64,000 nucleotides of DNA from assembly GCA_008000375.1 (NCBI GenBank), contig SMOI01000059.1, forward strand, positions 62,001 through 126,000, written 5' to 3'. The DNA comes from Poteriospumella lacustris (taxonomy: Eukaryota; Sar; Chrysophyceae; Chromulinales; Dinobryaceae). Below, one piece after another: positions 57,591 to 64,000 of this stretch. Position 1 is the stretch's first letter. Every line of letters begins with the position of its first letter. A program made the translations under genes and the position numbers. The notes beneath the pieces were generated by a model. It worked only from the letters and a program-made list of their open reading frames with translations, made no database searches and was not told the origin of the DNA.

Positions 57591-58463
57591 TTACGCGACG
57601 TCCATCGTCCACAGGCGAACGGATTTGTCGAAGGACCCGGTCGCAATGCGACCATCCTGCAGCTCCACGACAGTTGTGACGATATCGCCGTGGTTGTGAG
57701 GGAAAGTGGCCAGACAGGTGGTCCAGGTGGCGTCCCACAACTTCAGCGTGCGGTCGAACGACGACTCCAACAGTCGCCCGTCGCGCAGCTCGACCATGCA
57801 GCCGACGATGTCTCGGTGACCCGTCTCGATCGAGCGGTCGCACTCTTTGGTCTCGGGATTCCACATTCTGATGGTTTTGTCGTGCGAAGCGGTGATGAGG
57901 CGGCCGTCGCGGGAGCCGACGAGGTGGTCGACGCCGCGCGGGTGCGTGAGGACCCCCAACGACTCGCCGCTTTGAACGCCCCAGAGACGAACCGTCGTAT
58001 CTTCGGATGCACTGGCCAGCTGTCTGCCTCCGTCAAGCGATATCAGATCGTACACGACGTCGTCGTGGCCACTGAGGGTGCTGACGCACTCGATCTGATG
58101 GGAGTCCATTCTCCAGATTCTGACGGTCCTGTCGAAGGAACCGCTCGCTATGTACTCTTCACCTGCTTTACACACAGCGTGTACAACATCGGTGTGCCCC
58201 TGCAGCGTCTCCACGCATTCCCCAGTGGCGAGATTCCAGATCTTCAGCGTCTGGTCCTCCGACGCGCTGATCAAACGGTCGGCCGACCACTGCAAGAGGC
58301 TGTGCACCTCTCCTTCGTGTCCCTCCAGAGTCATCTCACGTGTACCACTCTCGGTATTCCATATTTCGATTTGACCTTGAAAGCAGCCGCAAGCGATGCG
58401 GCCGTCGCGCAGCTCGATGACGTGATTCACCGCCGAAGCTGTTTTCAATTCCAACGTCGCCAT
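57591..58463 (-). CDS. Seven-bladed WD40 repeat protein
   Basis: From the ATG at 58463 (the preceding GTG is ignored) the product has 290 residues, all of it seven WD40 repeats of about 40 residues. Each ends in IWN, LW or MW (IEIWNTES, LKIWNLAT, VRIWRMDS, VRLWGVQS, IRMWNPET, LKLWDATW, VRLWTMDV) and most begin with GH. The strands read LxDGRxxSGSxDxT. It should fold into one closed beta-propeller and act as a docking platform; with no other domain the partner cannot be named. Internal similarity is high, as in many protist WD40 proteins. Confidence 0.85.
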   Translation of the reverse strand: MATLELKTASAVNHVIELRDGRIACGCFQGQIEIWNTESGTREMTLEGHEGEVHSLLQWSADRLISASEDQTLKIWNLATGECVETLQGHTDVVHAVCKAGEEYIASGSFDRTVRIWRMDSHQIECVSTLSGHDDVVYDLISLDGGRQLASASEDTTVRLWGVQSGESLGVLTHPRGVDHLVGSRDGRLITASHDKTIRMWNPETKECDRSIETGHRDIVGCMVELRDGRLLESSFDRTLKLWDATWTTCLATFPHNHGDIVTTVVELQDGRIATGSFDKSVRLWTMDVA

Positions 58464-58797
58464 CACTCACCTCTCTTCACTGTATTTGCTAACACACAGA
58501 GGGAGAACACCCACCGGTGAATGCGAAGTATTGTTGTGATGAGTAATGACCTCAGAAGCTCAGAAGGGTCCGAGTCAATCGACTGAAAATGGCGGGGGAG
58601 ACCTGGTACATAACTGTTATTGCTGATAGTGGTTCACATGGGTGATTGGTGGCTGTACAATGTCCCAAGTCTCAGATAATCGGCCATCGCCATCGCCAAG
58701 AGCCGGGCGAAGATCAACTGGCGAAAGCGACACAATCCAGATCGATCGTAGCGAGAATCTTTTTCCAGTGAAGTCGTTTGAGAATTGGAGGTTGAAA
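58464..58797. other. Intergenic between divergent WD40 and p47-like genes
   Basis: An in-frame extension of the p47-like first exon reaches 58642, but its residues (GGCTMSQVSDNRPSPS...) resemble no UBA domain. It could be extra N-terminus or untranslated. Confidence 0.45.
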
Positions 58798-59723
58798 ATG
58801 AGTCGGTTTTCGAGTTTGAGCGATTTGAAGAAGAAAGAGGTGCGGCGCTGTCGTCGCTGGGTGTGACGTGACGTGACGGGAGTGTTGACGGAGGGATATC
58901 GGCCCATTGTGATGTTGTACAGGCGGAAGACGAGGGAAAGAGAAACGAGTACTTCGCGGGCGGTTTAGATCAACGCGGCGGCGGCTCCGGTTTGGCCATC
59001 GTCGGTCCGCCCAGCGACCCGCGTCGCGGCGGCCGACCGATGCCCGGCGGCAGCGGCGGCGATGTTTTCGATGCGGTCGTCTCTCGTGCCTCGCAAGCGG
59101 GCGCAGCCCCTCCTTTGGAAGGCGGCAGTGCGGGCGGTATGGAGTACCGCGTCGCGCTGTACCGCAATGGCTTCACGGTCAACGACGGCCCTCTGCGAGA
59201 CCCGAACGAGCCCGACAACCGCGCGTTCATGCTGGCGTTGATGGAGCAGCGCATTCCGGACGAGATCGCTCGTGCTGTGCGTGAGCGTGGAGGACGAGCG
59301 GACGAGCTGGACGTCAGCGTGGAGGACAAGCGGTCGGAGGACTACAAGCCGCCCACTCCGCCGCCCTACGTCGCCTTCTCCGGCTCCGGAAACAGTTTGG
59401 GCACCGTCGTGCGTGGCGATGCGTTCATCTTCCGCTCGTCGAACTTGGCAACGGTGCTGTCGACGGTGGCTATCGACGAGAGCGCGCCCGTGACGACGGT
59501 GCAGGTGCGCACTGCGACGGGGAAGCGACTGCGCGTCCGCGTGAACCAGCAGATGACCGTTCTGCAGCTGGCCGCTTTGATTGTGCGCGAGTCCGGCGCG
59601 GAAGGCAGCGACGTCTCCTTCACGTTGAGCGCTGGCTTCCCGCCGCAGGACCTGTCGAACGCGCTGGCGACGGTGGCCGACGCGGGACTGCTCAACGCGA
59701 TGGTCACCCAGAAGACCCTCTAA
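58798..59723 (+). CDS. p47/UBXN2-type Cdc48 (p97) cofactor, SEP and UBX domains
   Basis: Two exons: 58798-58839 (MSRFSSLSDLKKKE) and 58923-59723, joined in frame across an 83 bp intron (GTGCGG...TTGTACAG), 280 residues. The joint restores KRNEYFAGGLDQRGGGSGLAI, the SHP-type FxGG box that binds the p97 N-domain. A frame calling only the part from 58992 (a TTG) misses it. The SEP domain spans ~70-130 (VALYRNGFTVNDGPLR, RAFMLALMEQRIPDEI) and the UBX domain ~200-280 (TTVQVRTATGKRLRVRV, FTLSAGFPPQDLSNAL, LLNAMVTQKTL). There is no N-terminal UBA, as in UBXN2A/B rather than full p47. It should recruit p97/Cdc48 to membrane fusion or protein turnover. Confidence 0.85.
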
Positions 59724-60025
59724 CGCCGCCGGTGCCGGTTGCTCGACCCCACAGGCTGCCTAGCAGCCTCTGTTCATGTACATACACCGTCAATAACTCG
59801 CTGGTCACCCTCCGCCCGCTGTTTCTCTTTGACACCCACAGCCCACCCACCGCAGCGCCTCGGCGAATTACACACGTTACCGACGGACGGTTGCAATGCA
59901 CAGGCGAATGTGCGACACAGCACACGACACAGCACACGACACAGCACACGACACAAACATAGCGGCAGCTCAGGGCGGCAGCGGACGCCCCAGAGGGCCC
60001 ACCGCTCGGGCCCCGACGCGGCCGC
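59724..60025. other. Spacer between convergent genes with 12 bp tandem repeat
   Basis: The unit CGACACAGCACA is repeated about 3.6 times at 59913-59955. No gene. Confidence 0.6.
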
Positions 60026-61387
60026 CTACGAAATCGGATGGCGAAAGGCCCGTCGCCGGAAGTAGTCGACGAGGACGCCCTCGATGCGCGCGACGTCGTG
60101 GTCGGTGAGGTTGAAGCTCTTCAACTGATGGTCGCTGTTCCGCTCGCAGTTCCACCGCGCGTAGAAGAGGCCGAGGCTCATGGCGAGGCGGTGGAAGGTG
60201 TGCACCTCGTTGTTGCCGTAGACGCCGAAGAGCTCGACGAGCAGCGCGCCCCGCTGCATGTAGATCATGTTCGCCTCGAAGGCGCCGTGGTTGCTGATGA
60301 CCACGTCGCTGCTGGCGACGGCGTGCAGCTGCTCGAGGAACGTCAGCTTCGGCTGCGACGTGTCCAGCACCGCCAGCTCGTACCTCGGCGGCGGAAACGT
60401 CGCCCGCAGCCGCTCGAGCAGCGTCGGCAGATTGACGACGAAGCGAGTGCCGGACGGGCCGCGGTACGCCACGAGAATGCGCTGCGGCGTCGACGCGTTC
60501 AACGGCGAGAGCAGCGCGTTGGTCGCGGAGAACTCGCGCACCGCCAGCGGCGTGAACCGCAGCGGCGGCAGCGGCGGCGTCAGCGCCACCGACGGCGCGA
60601 AGTATGAGAACGGCTCCGCGAGGCCAAAGCGACGCACGTGCTCGTTCACGACGCGATAGGCCGTGCGACGGAAGCGGTCGATAGTGGCGCGCGACACGGT
60701 CAGCGTGCGGCCGTAGGTGGCCTTGTGCGACCGCCGCAAGACGTTGTCGAAGCAGTGCTGCGGCTGCAGCGGGATCTCGCCGAAGTGCCGCGACGACACC
60801 GTCGCGTTGTTCTCGTTGTAGAAGTCGCGCGTGTGCACGGAGAAGAAGATGGGCGAGGCCTCTCGCTTCTGCCACGTGTAGCGCAGGTAGACGGGGACGT
60901 CGGGCTGCCCGAAGGCCTCGAAGGCGATGGCGAAGAAGCCCTTGTAGTAGCTCTCGATGGACCCGATGCCCGCACAGCATGAGCCGGAACAGGCGGCGCG
61001 CTGAATGACCACGCGGTCGATGGTTTGAGTCGCGAGCAGCTGGAAGAGGACCAGTTCGTAGTGGAAGTGGCCCACGTGCAGGTACTCGTTCCACCAGTAT
61101 GTGTTGTTCGACAGGTAGCGCGGGAACGTCGCCTCGGGGTCGAAGTCCTTCGGTCGGTTTACAGAGTGGGCAGGAATGTTCGTGTTGGTCAGACAAACGC
61201 GGCCGCCGTGGCCGATAGAGTCGACGCTCTGCAGATAGGTCGTCGAGGAGTTGTCGGGCATCGGGTAGTGCTCGTAGAAGGTCGGCAACAGCGACGCGTT
61301 GTACAGTGGAAATACAGGATCGGGGACTTGGGCTTGCGATCGGTGAGAGAGCCAGACCCAGAGAAAGACGAGGACCGCGCGCAGCAT
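60026..61387 (-). CDS. GT61 (DUF563) glycosyltransferase, secretory
   Basis: The 453-residue product starts at the ATG at 61387 with a signal peptide or type II anchor (LRAVLVFLWVWLSHRSQA). The C-terminal half carries the GT61 signature: RILVAYRGPSGTRFVVN, LEQLHAVASSDVVISNHGA then FEANMIYMQRGALLVELFG. The acidic/His nucleotide-sugar site follows the usual order. The N-terminal half has several Cys (AACSGSCCAGIGS) and N-glycosylation sites (NSST, NNTY, NATV). Family members transfer xylose, arabinose or GlcNAc to glycans in the ER/Golgi lumen; the donor here cannot be told. Head-to-head with the GT92 gene at 61807. Confidence 0.8.
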   Translation of the reverse strand: MLRAVLVFLWVWLSHRSQAQVPDPVFPLYNASLLPTFYEHYPMPDNSSTTYLQSVDSIGHGGRVCLTNTNIPAHSVNRPKDFDPEATFPRYLSNNTYWWNEYLHVGHFHYELVLFQLLATQTIDRVVIQRAACSGSCCAGIGSIESYYKGFFAIAFEAFGQPDVPVYLRYTWQKREASPIFFSVHTRDFYNENNATVSSRHFGEIPLQPQHCFDNVLRRSHKATYGRTLTVSRATIDRFRRTAYRVVNEHVRRFGLAEPFSYFAPSVALTPPLPPLRFTPLAVREFSATNALLSPLNASTPQRILVAYRGPSGTRFVVNLPTLLERLRATFPPPRYELAVLDTSQPKLTFLEQLHAVASSDVVISNHGAFEANMIYMQRGALLVELFGVYGNNEVHTFHRLAMSLGLFYARWNCERNSDHQLKSFNLTDHDVARIEGVLVDYFRRRAFRHPIS

Positions 61388-61806
<419 letters not shown>

Positions 61807-63695
61807 ATGGGGCGACAGCTATGGCTGTGGGCGTGGCGGCTTTTGGGGCTGTTGAGTCTGTGCGGCCCGCTGGCCGGCGAAGAGAAGGGGGCCGCTGTGT
61901 CGTCGCAGTTGAACGCTTCGGCGTTCTGTCAGCACCTTGAGACACTGCCACCATCGCACCATTTCCCCTTGCTTCCGCCTGAGCCCCATCTGCCGTGGGT
62001 GTGGGACGCCGTTCTCTCCCCGGCGAAGCGCGAAGTGCGCGTCGTGGCGCTCAGTCGCGAGCCCTGCCACTTCAACGTGACGCGGTGGCAGGAGGCGGTT
62101 GCCGTCTCCAACGGCTCCACTCTGCGCGCGCTGGGATACGGCCTGTTCTCGAATATTTTGGTCGCGGGCGACAACGTGCGCGGCGAGCTGACGGCGCGGC
62201 GCGTCTTCCAGCAGACGTACCGCTGCGACTTCCTCCGCGGCGCGGCGCTGCTGGCCTCGTCCCATGCGCCGCCATTCCGAGGCAACCGCGCGCACGTTGG
62301 TCTGGGCGCGGTGGTCGTCCGCTGCCCGCTGCCGCAGACGCTGGCGCTGGACGCGTTCGACTCGCTGCGGCTGAGCTACCGCGACGACGACCGCGACGCG
62401 CAGCGCTGGCGCACGAAACACGGCCACGTCATCCGCTTCCGCAGCTTCGCCACCGAGGCGTTCCCCGTCTGCACGTTGCCCGCGCAGCCACCGAGCCACG
62501 CCAGCGACAATGCGAAGGCGCTGACGACGCAACCGTTCGGCGTGGCAATCTGCGCCGCGACGCTCGGCGACCACGACCGCGCGACGCTCGTCGAGTGGCT
62601 CGAGTACCACTTCGCCCTGGGTAAGCCGCTGCCACTCCTTCCCCCCTGTGCCTGTGTGCATGGCGCTGACGGTCTCTGTCGCTTGCAGGCGTCGACCACG
62701 TCGTCGTGTACGTCACCGCCACCGACGCCGCGCCGCACGCGCAGCTGCTGCGGCTGCTGGCGGACTACGTCGCCGAGCAGCGGGTGACGCTGGTGCCCTG
62801 GCCGTACGAGAACTGCGTGCGCGGCATGGCCTCGGGCCGCGGCATCACCTACGAGGTGCCCAGCGGCGGCGGCGGCAACGACAGTGCCGCGGCGAACGCG
62901 ACGAGCGAGTTCTTCCAGCCGCCGCGCTGCATCGCGCAGGCGGCGGCTCTCGCCAGCTGCTACCTGCGCTTCCAGCACACGGCGCGCTACATCGCGCACG
63001 TCGACGTTGACGAGTTCCTCTTCCTGCGCGCCCCCTCGGCGACCTTCGCCGACGGCGCGCGGCTGCCCGTCGGCGTCGCGGCGCCGCGGCCGTTTCACCT
63101 GCGCGACGCCGCCGACGAGATCTTCGCGCTGCTGCCGCGCTTCGTCGCCGTGTCGTTCTACCCGATCCTCGTCGATGCCTGCGCCCGCAGCCCAGCGGAC
63201 GCAACGATCGGCGCTGCGTCGGAGGCGACGCCGCCGCTGCTGCCGACGTTTGTGCGCGCGACGGGCGGCAACGTCGGGCGGCCGTTCGAGGCGAAGCTGC
63301 TGCTGCGCACGGACGCCGTCGTGATGTTCTTCGTGCACTACCTGCTGCAGGTCGAGGCGAAGCGCGCCCATTGGCTCGTCTACCCCGCGCCCGTCGCGCA
63401 GGGCGGCCTGTGGCACGTGCGGTCGACGGCGCAGACGCTGTTCCGGCCGCAGAACCTGTCGCACTGCGGCGCCGGTCGCGTCCCGCTGCGCTTCGTCGAC
63501 GCGAATGAGCAGCGCCTGCGCCACGTGAGCATCGCGGACGTCGTGCGGCAACGAGACGCGGTGGCGGAGGTGCAGGCGCAGCGACGCGGCGAGGTCGCCG
63601 ACGAGCTGCTGCGGGGCGCGGGCGTCGCCGCGTCGCTGTGGCGGACGATGCGGCGGCGCTTCAACCGGCGCATGGCGGTGGCTGTGGGGCTATAG
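61807..63695 (+). CDS. GT92 (DUF23) glycosyltransferase, secretory, two exons
   Basis: Exons 61807-62620 and 62689-63695 with a 68 bp intron (GTAAGC...TTGCAG) give 606 residues. The start is the ATG at 61807; an upstream GTG is ignored. A signal peptide or anchor opens the protein (LWLWAWRLLGLLSLCGPLAG). The GT92 core spans the intron: VEWLEYHFALG joined to VDHVVVYVTATD, then RCIAQAAALASCYLRF, YIAHVDVDEFLFLRAP (the DxD metal site) and FFVHYLL. In animals GT92 enzymes add beta-1,4-galactose to core fucose or other glycans in the Golgi; the substrate here is unknown. The last ~80 residues are basic and helical. Confidence 0.85.
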
Positions 63696-64000
63696 CGGTT
63701 AAGCGGACCGTTGTAGAGGCGGAGAGGCGGCTGAGAGGCGTCCGCCGTGAGCGACCGGCGACCGGCGACCGGCGACCGGCATCGGTTGTGTACTGTTTGA
63801 GTCCGAATACATGTATATATAACTGCCGTATTGCTCTTGTTGATGTACCTCTGTCTCCGGAGACGTTTCGAAAACGCGACGGTCCAGCGGCCGCCTCGTC
63901 GCCGGCGCCGAACCGTGACCAGCGTCGCCGCGTTGGAACAAGTCACGCGATAGGCGCTCGGCCTGGGTCCCATTGGGCAGATCAGAACGCTTGCCCTTCG
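63696..64000. other. Intergenic at window edge, no gene seen
   Basis: Has a short CGACCGG tandem repeat (63752-63780). No gene or RNA recognised before the window ends. Confidence 0.5.

Overview
This window is nuclear DNA of a unicellular eukaryote. The evidence is short GT-AG spliceosomal introns (68-103 bp, seen in the eIF2-beta, p47-like and GT92 genes and in one unknown gene), eukaryote-only proteins (eIF2-beta, SEP-UBX p47/UBXN2, F-box-LRR, secretory GT61 and GT92 glycosyltransferases, AIG1/GIMAP-type GTPases), an RLE-type non-LTR retrotransposon and an interstitial TTAGGG-type tract. A free-living protist (stramenopile- or haptophyte-like) is my guess. The sequence does not fix the lineage.

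Layout. From 0 to 48 kb the DNA is accessory-like and built from two expanded families. The first is BspA-like/DUF285 proteins made of 25-residue WDVSxVTxMxxMF repeats: genes at 251, 6504, 11649, 26736 and 38617, a frameshifted copy at 31534 and a scrap at 28.9 kb. The second is an unrecognised family of nuclear-looking proteins with an acidic N-terminus, a Lys/Arg patch and one conserved C-terminal domain: genes at 2245, 4046, 34354, 36604, 42389, 44346 and 46107. Between them lie a secreted glycosyltransferase-like gene (9041), an F-box-LRR gene (23306-26203), a retrotransposon (17.9-21.8 kb), a two-TM orphan (22026), a small zinc-ribbon protein (7757) and a spliced orphan (29189-30936). Three copies that keep both ends but have lost the middle lie at 14.3, 15.6 and 28.8 kb.

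From 48 to 52.5 kb there are three AIG1-type GTPases, each beginning with a signal peptide. Two of them share a nearly identical 5' block. From 53 to 64 kb the DNA looks like an ordinary gene-dense core: a signal-peptide FNR-fold reductase, two eIF2-beta genes forming a ~1.04 kb-arm inverted repeat, a seven-bladed WD40 protein, a p47-like Cdc48/p97 cofactor (the spliced start was reconstructed here), and divergent GT61 and GT92 glycosyltransferases separated by a long CGA microsatellite.

The general theme is local duplication, often in inverted orientation: the family pair 2245/4046, the DUF285 pair 31.5/38.6 kb flanking a convergent family pair, and the eIF2-beta palindrome. Repeat blocks are also homogenised within and between genes. 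Most short reading frames in the GC-rich and repeat genes are shadows and are not listed.
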